From Lachnospiraceae bacterium (GTDB lineage Bacteria; Bacillota; Clostridia; Lachnospirales; Lachnospiraceae), in contig JAFVCL010000026.1 in assembly GCA_017479285.1 (NCBI GenBank), positions 1 through 59,859 of the forward strand: a stretch of 59,859 bases of DNA, given 5' to 3'. The position numbers and the translations under genes were made by a program. Positions 1-8,622 of this stretch are shown here, in pieces; the stretch's first letter is position 1; each line of letters starts with the position of its first letter. Below the pieces are notes generated by a model. That model was not told the DNA's origin. It searched no databases and saw only the letters and a program-made list of their open reading frames with translations.

Positions 1-275
1 CGCAGGCGTAGGATATCTGAGAGGAGCTGTCCTTAGTACGAGAGGCCCGGGATGGACGGACCACTGGTGTATCTGTTGGAGATCAACTCAATGGCAGAGT
101 AGCCAAGTCCGGCAGGGATAAACGCTGAAGGCATCTAAGCGTGAAGCCCCCCTCAAGATGAGATATCCCCACATAAGTGGTAAGACCCCTCAGAGAGTAT
201 GAGGTAGATAGGAATGAGGTGTAAGAGTGGCAACACTTTCAGCTGACATTTACTAATCGGTCGAGGGCTTGTTCA
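1..275 (+). rRNA. rrl: 23S ribosomal RNA, 3' end (partial)
   Basis: The window opens inside a 23S rRNA gene. The sarcin-ricin loop (AGTACGAGAGG at about 37-47) and the conserved stretch around 'GGATAAACGCTGAAGGCATCT' are directly recognisable, as is the near-terminal 'ACTAATCGGTCGAGGG' of Bacillota 23S. The mature 3' end is placed near 275 by similarity to other Clostridia and may be off by a few bases. The 5' part lies outside the window. No 5S rRNA gene follows before the terminator at 338-370. Confidence 0.97.
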
Positions 276-337
276 AGGGAAGGATGATATTGATTCGTGT
301 TCGGTTTTCAGGGAATAAATTTCACGACTTTGATTTT

Positions 338-370
338 AAGACTGTAACAGAGCGTTATAGTCTTTTTTTT
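338..370 (+). terminator. Rho-independent terminator of the rRNA operon
   Basis: GACTGTAAC (340-348) pairs with GTTATAGTC (354-362) around a 5-base loop, with one G-T pair, and is followed by eight T. It closes the rRNA transcript before fruK. Confidence 0.85.
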
Positions 371-397
371 ATTTTTAAACAATGTTAAAATGATTCT

Positions 398-1312
398 ATG
401 ATATACACAGTTACCTTTAATCCCTCAATTGATTATATTGTAAGAATGGATTCCGAACTCGAGCCGGGAAAAACAAACCGCAGCAGCAGCGAGGACTATT
501 TTATCGGCGGCAAGGGGAATAATGTCTCCGTTATACTTAACGAGCTTCATACTCCAAGTACTGCCCTGGGTTTTGCGGCCGGATTTACGGGGAAGGAGAT
601 CGTTAGAGCTCTCGGTGAAAGAGGAATTAAGACCGATTATATTTTCCTTTCCTCGGGCAATTCAAGGATAAATATAAAGCTGAAGGGTAAGAACAACAGG
701 GAGACGGAGATAAATGCCGCCGGTCCTTTTATTTCCGGGGAGGAGCTTGATAAGCTTTTTAAAAAGCTTGATGCATTAAATAACGGGGATTATCTTGTTC
801 TTGCGGGCAGCATTCCAAAATCCCTGAAATCCACCGTCTATGAGGAGATAATCGAAAGGCTTAAAGAAAAGGACATCCGTTTTATCGTGGATGCGGGAGG
901 CGAGCTTTTGCGCAGGGTCTTAAAATATAAGCCGTTTCTTATAAAGCCCAATAAGCAGGAGCTGGAAGAATTATTTGACACAAAAATAAATAGTCCGGAT
1001 GAAATTGCAAAATATGCGGAGGCTTTGAAAAAAGAGGGGGCCCGCAATGTTATCGTATCCCTTGGCGGGGACGGAGCAATTCTGTTTTCGGAGGACGGAA
1101 GAGAAATATCCCTTCACGCAATGGACGGAGAGGTTAAAAATACGGTGGGTGCTGGAGATTCAATGGTTGCCGGGTTTATAGCCGGATTCGTAAGGTATAA
1201 TGATTACGGGAAGGCCTTTAAATTAGGGTGCGCGGCGGGAAGCGCAACCGCATTTTCCGATGATCTTGCAGGCGGAGAACTGATAGAAAACTTATTTGAA
1301 AAAATGCAATGA
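398..1312 (+). CDS. fruK: 1-phosphofructokinase (PfkB family)
   Basis: A 304-residue ribokinase/PfkB-fold sugar kinase, the normal length for FruK/LacC-type enzymes. It should phosphorylate fructose 1-phosphate to fructose 1,6-bisphosphate in the cytoplasm. Visible motifs are the N-terminal substrate motif GGKGNN (residues 37-42) and the C-terminal anion-hole motif NTVGAGDS with the catalytic base at about Asp254. Tagatose-6-phosphate kinase is the main alternative, since the two cannot be separated by eye. ptsI follows after 12 bases, which suggests one operon linked to the PTS, but no fructose EII gene is present. There is no clear Shine-Dalgarno before the ATG. A -10-like TAAAAT at 386-391 lies very close to the start. 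Confidence 0.9.
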   Translation: MIYTVTFNPSIDYIVRMDSELEPGKTNRSSSEDYFIGGKGNNVSVILNELHTPSTALGFAAGFTGKEIVRALGERGIKTDYIFLSSGNSRINIKLKGKNNRETEINAAGPFISGEELDKLFKKLDALNNGDYLVLAGSIPKSLKSTVYEEIIERLKEKDIRFIVDAGGELLRRVLKYKPFLIKPNKQELEELFDTKINSPDEIAKYAEALKKEGARNVIVSLGGDGAILFSEDGREISLHAMDGEVKNTVGAGDSMVAGFIAGFVRYNDYGKAFKLGCAAGSATAFSDDLAGGELIENLFEKMQ

Positions 1313-1324
1313 TGAGGGTATCCT

Positions 1325-3046
1325 ATGAATGCCTGTAAAAATGAACCTGTCTCCGGAGTGGCCTGTTCCGGGGGAATAGGTATTGGAAATGTTGTATTAT
1401 TAAGAGAATATCCGGTTAAAAAGGATGCTCCCCGTGGTGGGGATCCGCAGCTTGAGATAGAAAGGCTGAAGGAAGCGGCCCAAAAGTACAAGGCGCACAC
1501 CTTACTTCTCGCGGACAAGGTGGAGGCAAAGCTTGGAAGAACGGATGCCGATATTATCCGAAGTCATATTGCGATAGCGGAGGACCCGGAGGCGAATATG
1601 CTTGTAAGGAAGCTGATAAGCTCCGGACAGTCTGCGGAGGAAGCGGTTTCCGGTGTAAGCAGGATTTATTTCAATATGTTTCAAAACTCGGAGGATCCCC
1701 TTTTAAGCCAGAGGACCGCGGATATCCTTGATATAAGGGATTCGCTTCTTGATATACTTACAGACGGTATACAATACGGACAATACGCGGAGGGAAGCGT
1801 ACTTGCGGGAAAGAATATTCCGCCGTCGCTGGTTTCCGGGCTTTTGGACGGGAAGATTGCCGGTATTGTTTCGGAAAACGGTAACGAGACTTCACATTGC
1901 GCAATACTTGCAAAAGCGCTCCGTATTCCCATGGTATCGGGGATAGGAAATATTTACGATGTGGTTTCAAAGGACGATAAGATAATCGTTGATGGTACCG
2001 CGGGAGAAATAATAATAGAGCCTGATGAGGATACGGTTCTTTTATATGAAAAAAGAAGAAAAGAGTATACAGATAAGATTTCGAGGCTCCGGGAGTTCGC
2101 GGGAAAAGAAACGAAGACCGTTGATGGCTGTAAACTAAGCATACTCTGCAATATATCGGGCATTAACGACCTTAGAAAGGTAAAGGCATCGGATGGAGAG
2201 GGGATAGGACTCTTCAGAACGGAGATGCTGTTTATGGCTTCGCCAAAGGCTCCTGCGGAGGAGGAACAGTTTTCTATATACAAATCCGTGGTCCTGCAAA
2301 TGGATGGAAAGCCACTGGTTATCAGGACGCTGGATGCGGGCGGGGATAAAGAGATTCCATATTTGGATTTTCCGGAGGAGGAAAATCCATTCCTTGGGAT
2401 AAGAGGAATAAGGTTTTCCCTGAAGGAACAGAAGCTTTTCAGAACCCAGCTAAGGGCGATTCTACGGGCTTCCGCTTACGGCGATATAAAGATCCTTATA
2501 CCGATGATAAGCTGTGTCGAGGAGCTTGTTTCGGTCAAAGAGATTGTAAAAGAGATTAAAACCGGGCTTGATAAAGAGGGAATAGCCTACAAAAAGGATA
2601 TTCAGACAGGCTGTATGATAGAGACTCCGTCGGCGGCGCTTATGGCGGATGAGCTCGCAAAGGAAGCGGACTTTTTCGCGGTGGGAACGAATGATCTTAT
2701 CCAGTACACAATGTGTGCGGACAGGGGTAATTCTTCGGTTTCCTACCTGTATTCGGCGATGCAGCCTGCTGTTTTAAGACTGCTTAAGGGTATATGCTCC
2801 GCAGCCGGAAGCCGGGGAATCGGCGTGTGCATCTGCGGTGAATCCGCCGCAAACAGTATGCTTCTTCCGGTGTACCTTGCTCTGGGCATAAAGACCCTCA
2901 GCGTTAATCCGGACGCGGTATTGGAGCTTCGGGAAAATATCTCAAAATGGAGTCTGTCAGATGCGGAAAGAAAGGCTGAAAGCGTGTTTGACATGAGCAC
3001 GGAAGAGGAAATATACGCATATTTGAGTAATTTAAGGGTGAATTGA
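1325..3046 (+). CDS. ptsI: PTS enzyme I (phosphoenolpyruvate-protein phosphotransferase)
   Basis: 573 residues, full length for enzyme I. It takes phosphate from PEP and passes it to HPr, the first step of all PTS sugar uptake, in the cytoplasm. The phosphohistidine motif GNETSH ends at His191, preceded by the N-terminal HPr-binding helical region. The C-terminal PEP-binding barrel contains the conserved ICGE motif with catalytic Cys near residue 504, and FRTEMLFM and GTNDLIQY are recognisable. It lies 12 bases after fruK and is probably co-transcribed. No ptsH (HPr) is visible nearby, so HPr must be encoded elsewhere. Confidence 0.95.
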   Translation: MNACKNEPVSGVACSGGIGIGNVVLLREYPVKKDAPRGGDPQLEIERLKEAAQKYKAHTLLLADKVEAKLGRTDADIIRSHIAIAEDPEANMLVRKLISSGQSAEEAVSGVSRIYFNMFQNSEDPLLSQRTADILDIRDSLLDILTDGIQYGQYAEGSVLAGKNIPPSLVSGLLDGKIAGIVSENGNETSHCAILAKALRIPMVSGIGNIYDVVSKDDKIIVDGTAGEIIIEPDEDTVLLYEKRRKEYTDKISRLREFAGKETKTVDGCKLSILCNISGINDLRKVKASDGEGIGLFRTEMLFMASPKAPAEEEQFSIYKSVVLQMDGKPLVIRTLDAGGDKEIPYLDFPEEENPFLGIRGIRFSLKEQKLFRTQLRAILRASAYGDIKILIPMISCVEELVSVKEIVKEIKTGLDKEGIAYKKDIQTGCMIETPSAALMADELAKEADFFAVGTNDLIQYTMCADRGNSSVSYLYSAMQPAVLRLLKGICSAAGSRGIGVCICGESAANSMLLPVYLALGIKTLSVNPDAVLELRENISKWSLSDAERKAESVFDMSTEEEIYAYLSNLRVN

Positions 3047-3076
3047 TGCTGAAAGACCCGACTTGTTAATTTTTTT

Positions 3077-3105
3077 AGAAAAAAATACACAATTTTTTCT
3101 TTAAC
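3077..3105 (+). terminator. Possible A/T-rich terminator after ptsI
   Basis: An AGAAAAAA / TTTTTTCT hairpin with a loop around ACACA, about 9 base pairs and entirely weak apart from one G-C pair. It lies 30 bases after the ptsI stop, a plausible but weak terminator. Confidence 0.35.
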
Positions 3106-3108
3106 TTA

Positions 3109-3136
3109 TTTCATTTTCTGTATATTATGATATAAT
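3109..3136 (+). promoter_or_regulatory. Candidate sigma-A promoter for cheV
   Basis: TTTCAT (3109-3114), a 16-base spacer and a perfect TATAAT (3131-3136). The -35 is poor. It would give a leader of about 95 bases before the chosen cheV start. Confidence 0.35.
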
Positions 3137-3235
3137 TCAATATATGATTTCGGATTAGTTTTCCCGAAATATGTTCCTCTATGTGAGGATGACGATAATA
3201 TAAAGTCGCTTTAGGTGACGGAATGTGAGGTTTTG

Positions 3236-4141
3236 ATGGATACAAAGATTTTGCTTGAGAATGGTACAAATGAGCTCGAGATACTTGAATTTACTATCGG
3301 TAATTTCTCTTACGGTATCAATGTTGCTAAGATCAAGGAGATTATTTCTTACCAGCCTGTGACACCGGTTCCTAATTCTCATCCCAGCATTGAGGGAATC
3401 TTTATGCCGCGTGATATTATGATTACGGCTATTGACCTTAAGAATTGTCTTGGAAGAGGAAGTTCGGATCCCAAGGGCCTGTTCATAATTACTAATTTCA
3501 ACAGCCTCAATATTGCATTCCATGTTGATGCGGTACTTGGCATCCACAGAGTATCCTGGAGAAATATCATCAAGCCCGATGCTACGATTTCTTCCGCAGA
3601 GGCCAGCGTTTCTACCGGTATTATCAAGAACGAGAACAAGCTTATCATTATCCTCGATTTCGAGAAGATCGTAAGCGATATCAATCCCGAGACCGGACTT
3701 AAGATTAGTGAAATAACCGCTCTTGGACCTCGCGAGAGAAACAGTGTTCCCATCCTTATCGCTGAGGATTCGGTCCTTCTTAACAAGCTTATAGTTGATT
3801 CACTTACCAAGGCAGGCTATGATAACCTTATCCATACCGAGAACGGACAGAAGGCTTACGATGTTATCGTTCAGTGCAAGAATGAGGGAACCCTCGATGA
3901 GCATGTAAAGATACTCATTACCGATATAGAGATGCCTGAGATGGACGGACATCGTCTTACAAAGCTTGTAAAGAGCGATGACAAGACAAAGCATATTCCG
4001 GTCATTATTTTCTCCTCCCTCGTAAACGAGGAAATGAGAAAGAAGGGCGAGGCTCTCGGAGCGGATGCCCAGCTTTCAAAGCCCGAGATCGGAAACCTTG
4101 TAAGGATTGTTGATGATCTTGTTAAAAAGAACAATTTATAA
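3236..4141 (+). CDS. cheV: Chemotaxis coupling protein CheV (CheW domain plus receiver)
   Basis: 301 residues from the ATG at 3236, chosen because GTGAGG lies just upstream; an in-frame GTG at 3215 would add seven residues without a ribosome site. A CheW-like domain (about 10-150) is followed by a response-regulator receiver (about 170-298) with acidic Asp178, phospho-acceptor Asp230 in the ITDIEMPEMDG motif, and Lys282. The family couples chemoreceptors to CheA, and receiver phosphorylation tunes adaptation. The gene stands alone with its own promoter and terminator and has no other chemotaxis gene beside it. A chemoreceptor gene lies about 27 kb away at 31391. Confidence 0.93.
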   Translation: MDTKILLENGTNELEILEFTIGNFSYGINVAKIKEIISYQPVTPVPNSHPSIEGIFMPRDIMITAIDLKNCLGRGSSDPKGLFIITNFNSLNIAFHVDAVLGIHRVSWRNIIKPDATISSAEASVSTGIIKNENKLIIILDFEKIVSDINPETGLKISEITALGPRERNSVPILIAEDSVLLNKLIVDSLTKAGYDNLIHTENGQKAYDVIVQCKNEGTLDEHVKILITDIEMPEMDGHRLTKLVKSDDKTKHIPVIIFSSLVNEEMRKKGEALGADAQLSKPEIGNLVRIVDDLVKKNNL

Positions 4142-4156
4142 TGATGTTTATTTTGG

Positions 4157-4190
4157 GACTGTGGTTTTTGCCACAGTCTTTTTTTGTTTT
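4157..4190 (+). terminator. Rho-independent terminator of cheV
   Basis: A perfect 8-bp stem, GACTGTGG (4157-4164) with CCACAGTC (4171-4178), followed by seven T. It separates cheV from the repeat-protein gene. Confidence 0.9.
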
Positions 4191-4227
4191 TATGAATAAT
4201 AGCTGTCATTTTATAAATATGATTTTA

Positions 4228-4256
4228 TTGAAGTAATCGTATTTGTGTGATAGAAT
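4228..4256 (+). promoter_or_regulatory. Promoter of the repeat-protein gene
   Basis: TTGAAG (4228-4233), a 17-base spacer and TAGAAT (4251-4256), close to sigma-A consensus. The predicted start near 4263 leaves a leader of about 77 bases before the ATG at 4340. Confidence 0.65.
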
Positions 4257-4339
4257 ATAAAAGTATTATTTTGTGAATTTTTGCAGTTGTTGGGTATTAT
4301 TTCCCAGCCTGCAGCACATGGATTGGAATGGATTAAAAA

Positions 4340-7300
4340 ATGTCATCTTCTGAAGAATACTTAGACAGGTTATTGCGTGAAATGATGGGTGGTGGAGTAC
4401 CTGAGGTTCAGGCTCCGCAAGCACAGCCGCAGGATGTAAACGAAACAGTTCCGGATTCTCCGGAAGCTGAACCCTCCATAGAAAAAAATGAGAGTTCTGA
4501 TGTTGAAGAAAGCATAATCGAAGCCTCGGCCGAGGAAACTACGACCGAGGCTTCGATAAGTGATGTTGCGATTGAGACTCCGGCAGAGGAAGTTGAAATT
4601 GAAGCTCCAGCGGCGGAGACAATAGAGAATTCAAATACCTCGAAATTTGCATATTCGGATGAATTGTCCTCCGAGATTCCTACAGATATTGATACTATGG
4701 GAATGGTAATTGATAAAGCGCCTTCCCTTTCGCCTGTATCAGAGGCTCCGTTTGATTCCGAGATTGCAGATCTTATGGCGGATATCATGCCTTCATTTGA
4801 TGCCGGATTAAGTTCGGTTGCAGATGATGTTGATGCAGCGTTGGCTGAAGCATCCGGCGAAAAAAGAGTATTCTCTGATATTTCAATCCCCGGGGTAGAT
4901 ACTGCTACAGAAGAAGCAGTTCCGGGAATGGACGGAGTTCTTGGGGATATGCCTACGGTAGAGGAAGCGCCTGTAGTAGACGATATTCCTACCGTCGAGG
5001 AAACTCCTGTAGTAGAAGATATCCCTGTTGTTGACGAGACTCCTGCCACAGAGGAGCCTGCAATCGACCTTTCGAATATAGACATCCCGGGAATGGACGG
5101 GCTTCTTGGAGATATGCCTGCGGTAGAGGAAGCGCCTGTAGTAGAAGATATCCCTGTGACCGAGGAAGCACCTGTAGTAGAAGATAACCCTGTTGTTGAC
5201 GAGACTTCTGCCACAGAGGGGCCTGCAATCGACCTTTCAAATATAGACATCCCGGGAATGGACGGACTTCTCGGAGATATGCCTGCGGTTGAGGAAGCGC
5301 CTGTAGAAGATGATATGCCCACAGTTGAGGAAACGCCTATAGTAGACGATATCCCTACTGTCGAGGAAGTTTCTGCCACAGAGGAGCCTGCAATCGACCT
5401 TTCAAACATAGACATCCCGGGAATGGATGGACTTCTCGGAGATATGTCTGCGGTTGAGGAAGCGCCTGTAGTAGACGATATTCCTTCTGTCGAGGAAGCG
5501 CCTGTAGTAGAAGATATCCCTGTTGTTGACGAGACTCTTGCCACAGAGGAGCCTGCAATCGACCTTTCTAACATAGACATCCCGGGAATGGATGGGCTTC
5601 TTGGAGATATGTCTGCGGTTGAGGAAGCGCCTGTAGTAGACGATATTCCTACTGTCGAGGAAGCACCTGTAGTAGAAGATATCCCTGTTGTTGACGAGAC
5701 TCCTGCCACAGAGGAGCCTGCAATCGACCTTTCAAATATAGACATCCCGGGAATGGATGGACTTCTTGGGGATATGCCTGCGGTAGAGGATGCTCCTATA
5801 GTAGACGATATTCTTACGGTCGAGGAAGCTCCTACAGCAGAGGAGCCTGCAATCGACCTTTCGAATATAGACATCCCGGGAATGGACGGGCTTCTCGGAG
5901 ATATGTCTGCAGTTGAGGAAGCACCTGTAGTAGACGATATTCCTGTTGTTGACGAGACTCCTGCCACAGAGGAGCCTGCAATCGACCTTTCAGAACTTGA
6001 AGCTCTTAATGCTGAGATTGAGGCGGAGGAACAGCTTCCCGATGAGAATGATATCGAGAAAATGCTCGCAGAGGCCGCAAGCGGAGCAGATGAAGAATCC
6101 GGCTCCGGTATAGACATTCCCGGACTTGATAATCTGTCTCTGGGAGACCTTCTTGACACGGCAAACGATGGAGAGGCAGATGAGATTGGGGACCTTCTCG
6201 ATAAAAACCAGCGCAACGAGCTGATCGATGAAGGAGTGATGGAAAAGCTAAACGCTGATTCCGAACCTGCTAAACAGGTTGGCAATCAAAGTGATATCGC
6301 CTCCGAAAGAGAAATGCTTACAGGAGGGGATGAACTTGATCCCAGAGAAAAGAAGAAGGCCGAGAAAAAGCGCTTAAAAGATGAGAAGGCAGCGGCAAGG
6401 AAGAAGACCAAGGAAGAAAAAGCGGCGGCAAGGGCAGCCAAGAAGAATAAAGGAAAAGCAGATACGGAAACACCTGTTACCCCTAAAGTCGGAGACATCG
6501 GAAGCGGTGTGGAAGTACATGATACGGACTTAAGCGATGTGGAAGCATTGCTTGCCGGCGCTGAAATGGCAGGCAGAGCGGAAGCTGAACCGGGAACCAT
6601 AACCGGTGAAGCTGCCATGGAGCCAAACGCTGAGAGCAACACCCCAGCCGGCGAGGAGGAGTTTAATCCCTTCGGCAGTGATATTGATATTTTAAGTAAT
6701 CCTGATCTTACCGCTATAATCGGAAATGATTTCAATGAGGAGCCTGCCGTGGTGGATGACGGCAGAGTCCCGCTTACTGAGAAGAGTGTCGGATACGGAA
6801 GTGGTGAGGAAGCCGGAAGCCCGGATTTTGAAATAAATCTCGATGCCTTCAACGACAATTTTGGGGCAGAGACCGAACCCTCAGAGGCGAAAGCGGCGCC
6901 GAAAATTCCTTCGGATAATACGGAGACGATACCCGATATACCGGATATTTCGGGGGATGAGAAGGACAAAAAGCCTTCCTTCCTTGACAAGGTTAAAGGT
7001 GTCCTTGAAAAGATCACGGGAGCCCTGACTGATTCGGATGATGACGACGATGATGACGACGAGGCTTCGGAAATAAAGCTTTCCTATGAGAACGCGAAAA
7101 TCCTTGAAGAAATGGATAAAGAGGGCGACGGCGGAAAGAAGAAAAAGAAGGACAAGAAAAAGAAGAACGATGCGGACGAGGGCGACTCCGGCGACGAGGA
7201 AAAGAAGCCAAAGAAGGAGAAAAAGCCAAAGAAGCCCAAGAAGGAAAAGCCCCAGGAAGAGGAGAAGCCCGGCAAAAAGCTTTCGACCAAGAAGGTAATA

Positions 7301-7921
7301 ATGGTCGTACTTGTGTGCGCGATGCTCTTTGCGCTTATCTTCCTTTCCATAAGGTTTGCCAGTGATTTCTCGATAAAGAAATCCGGGCGCACCGCTTATA
7401 TGAATGAGGATTACCAGACCTGCTACCAGGATCTTTTCGGCAAGGAGCTAAACGAGACGGAAAAGGTTATGTTTAACCGCTCGGAATGCATTTTAAGGAT
7501 AAGATTATGGCTTCGCGAATATGAGATACTTGCGGAGGAGGGCTCGGAGATAAAGGCACTTGACAGCCTTATCCAGTCGATAATCAAATATCCGGAGCTC
7601 TACGCTTCGGCGGAAAGCTGGGGATGTCTCGACAAGGTTGAGCCTACATATCAGGAGATGGTCAGCATCCTTGGAAACAAATACGGACTTAGCGTAGAGG
7701 ATGCGTTCAATATCGATGCCGAGCCGGATGATGTTGTTTACACAAGGCTTCTTTACGAGGTACTCGGAGGCTCGGATTATTCCCAAGCCATCGACAGGAT
7801 AAATGGTGTGGCAGCTCCCGATGGAGAGGCAGCCAATGAGCCTGAGCCGATTCCGAGACCGGACATTCTCCCTGAGGAGGAGAGCATGGAAAACGGGAAT
7901 TTTGTGGATAACGGCAACTGA
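4340..7921 (+). CDS. Giant acidic tandem-repeat single-pass membrane protein, function unknown
   Basis: I do not recognise this 1193-residue protein. Visible parts, in order: an N-terminal acidic, probably disordered stretch (1-190) that begins with an SSEEYLDRLLREMM helix; tandem repeats (about 194-550) built on IDIPGMDGLLGDM plus Val/Glu/Asp/Pro-rich 12-residue units; a charged Lys/Ala/Glu segment likely to form a helix (about 670-710); a run of eight Asp (about 897); Lys-rich stretches (about 930-980); one membrane segment (about 986-1007); and a 185-residue C-terminal domain. The basic stretch before the membrane segment predicts the long N-terminal part inside the cell and the C-terminus outside. 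The C-terminal part looks helical. It has its own promoter and is followed after 32 bases by hisH. It could be a scaffold or surface-organising protein. Confidence 0.85.
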   Translation: MSSSEEYLDRLLREMMGGGVPEVQAPQAQPQDVNETVPDSPEAEPSIEKNESSDVEESIIEASAEETTTEASISDVAIETPAEEVEIEAPAAETIENSNTSKFAYSDELSSEIPTDIDTMGMVIDKAPSLSPVSEAPFDSEIADLMADIMPSFDAGLSSVADDVDAALAEASGEKRVFSDISIPGVDTATEEAVPGMDGVLGDMPTVEEAPVVDDIPTVEETPVVEDIPVVDETPATEEPAIDLSNIDIPGMDGLLGDMPAVEEAPVVEDIPVTEEAPVVEDNPVVDETSATEGPAIDLSNIDIPGMDGLLGDMPAVEEAPVEDDMPTVEETPIVDDIPTVEEVSATEEPAIDLSNIDIPGMDGLLGDMSAVEEAPVVDDIPSVEEAPVVEDIPVVDETLATEEPAIDLSNIDIPGMDGLLGDMSAVEEAPVVDDIPTVEEAPVVEDIPVVDETPATEEPAIDLSNIDIPGMDGLLGDMPAVEDAPIVDDILTVEEAPTAEEPAIDLSNIDIPGMDGLLGDMSAVEEAPVVDDIPVVDETPATEEPAIDLSELEALNAEIEAEEQLPDENDIEKMLAEAASGADEESGSGIDIPGLDNLSLGDLLDTANDGEADEIGDLLDKNQRNELIDEGVMEKLNADSEPAKQVGNQSDIASEREMLTGGDELDPREKKKAEKKRLKDEKAAARKKTKEEKAAARAAKKNKGKADTETPVTPKVGDIGSGVEVHDTDLSDVEALLAGAEMAGRAEAEPGTITGEAAMEPNAESNTPAGEEEFNPFGSDIDILSNPDLTAIIGNDFNEEPAVVDDGRVPLTEKSVGYGSGEEAGSPDFEINLDAFNDNFGAETEPSEAKAAPKIPSDNTETIPDIPDISGDEKDKKPSFLDKVKGVLEKITGALTDSDDDDDDDDEASEIKLSYENAKILEEMDKEGDGGKKKKKDKKKKNDADEGDSGDEEKKPKKEKKPKKPKKEKPQEEEKPGKKLSTKKVIMVVLVCAMLFALIFLSIRFASDFSIKKSGRTAYMNEDYQTCYQDLFGKELNETEKVMFNRSECILRIRLWLREYEILAEEGSEIKALDSLIQSIIKYPELYASAESWGCLDKVEPTYQEMVSILGNKYGLSVEDAFNIDAEPDDVVYTRLLYEVLGGSDYSQAIDRINGVAAPDGEAANEPEPIPRPDILPEEESMENGNFVDNGN
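4921..5990 (+). repeat. Hierarchical tandem repeat inside the giant protein gene
   Basis: The DNA coding PAIDLSNIDIPGMDGLLGDM recurs with starts at 5057, 5222, 5387, 5552, 5717 and 5846, and a final partial copy starts at 5975. Spacing is 165, 165, 165, 165, 129 and 129 bases. The 36-base difference is one 12-residue sub-repeat (pattern VVDDIPTVEEAP). A degenerate first copy starts near 4921. Copies are nearly identical in DNA, so copy number is likely to change by slippage or recombination. Confidence 0.95.
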
Positions 7922-7953
7922 GTCCCTCGTGATGGGATAAATGTGGAGTATAT

Positions 7954-8571
7954 ATGATCGCTATTATTGACTATGACGCCGGAAATATAAAAAGCGTCGA
8001 AAAGGCAATTAAATATATCGGTGAGGATGTGGTCCTTACGAGAGACCGGGAGAAGATTCTCGGAGCAGACGGGGTTATCCTTCCGGGAGTGGGTGCCTTC
8101 GGCGATGCGATGGAAAAACTGAATTCCTACGGCCTTTCAGATGTTTTAAGACAGGTTGCGGAGAGCAAAAAGCCATTCCTTGGAATCTGTCTCGGACAAC
8201 AGCTTTTGTTCGAGGAGAGCGAGGAAAGCCCCGGTGTTAAAGGTCTTGGTATTTTGAAGGGAAGGATAGTAAGGCTTCCTTCCGACAAGGGACTAAAGAT
8301 CCCGCATATCGGTTGGAACGATCTTAAATATCCCCACAAAGGCAGATTGTTTGAAGGCGTACCGGAAGGCAGTTATGTTTACTTTGTCCATTCATACTAC
8401 CTTGAGGTCAGTGACCCTTCCATAGTCACAGCCACTTCGGAATATGGGGCGACTATCCAGGCTTCCGTTGAGTGCGGAAATGTTTTTGCAACGCAGTTTC
8501 ATCCGGAAAAAAGCTCTGATATCGGACTTAAGATGCTTAGGAATTTTGTATCTGTGGTAAAAGCCGGATAG
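7954..8571 (+). CDS. hisH: Imidazole glycerol phosphate synthase, glutaminase subunit HisH
   Basis: 205 residues, normal length. This class I glutamine amidotransferase supplies ammonia to HisF in histidine synthesis. The catalytic triad is visible: Cys79 in GICLGQQ, and His183 and Glu185 in QFHPEKS. The ATG has GTGGAG upstream. hisF follows after 51 bases, so the pair forms the HisHF heterodimer. The rest of the histidine pathway is not in this window, so the his genes are split in this genome. Confidence 0.96.
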   Translation: MIAIIDYDAGNIKSVEKAIKYIGEDVVLTRDREKILGADGVILPGVGAFGDAMEKLNSYGLSDVLRQVAESKKPFLGICLGQQLLFEESEESPGVKGLGILKGRIVRLPSDKGLKIPHIGWNDLKYPHKGRLFEGVPEGSYVYFVHSYYLEVSDPSIVTATSEYGATIQASVECGNVFATQFHPEKSSDIGLKMLRNFVSVVKAG

Positions 8572-8622
8572 AGAGCGGATCAAGGGCAATATGCCCGGTT
8601 TACCTAAAAGGGCGGAAAAGAT

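Noticed and set aside
4921-5990. Regular direct repeats that might suggest a CRISPR array.
   Set aside because: Units are 129-165 bases, coding, nearly identical throughout, without short repeat/unique spacer alternation or cas genes.
4408-6285. A 625-codon open frame on the minus strand, rich in Ser, opposite the giant repeat gene.
   Set aside because: It is the mirror of the repeat codons (GAG/GAA and GAT read as Leu/Ser-type codons in reverse). It has no ribosome site and no family pattern.
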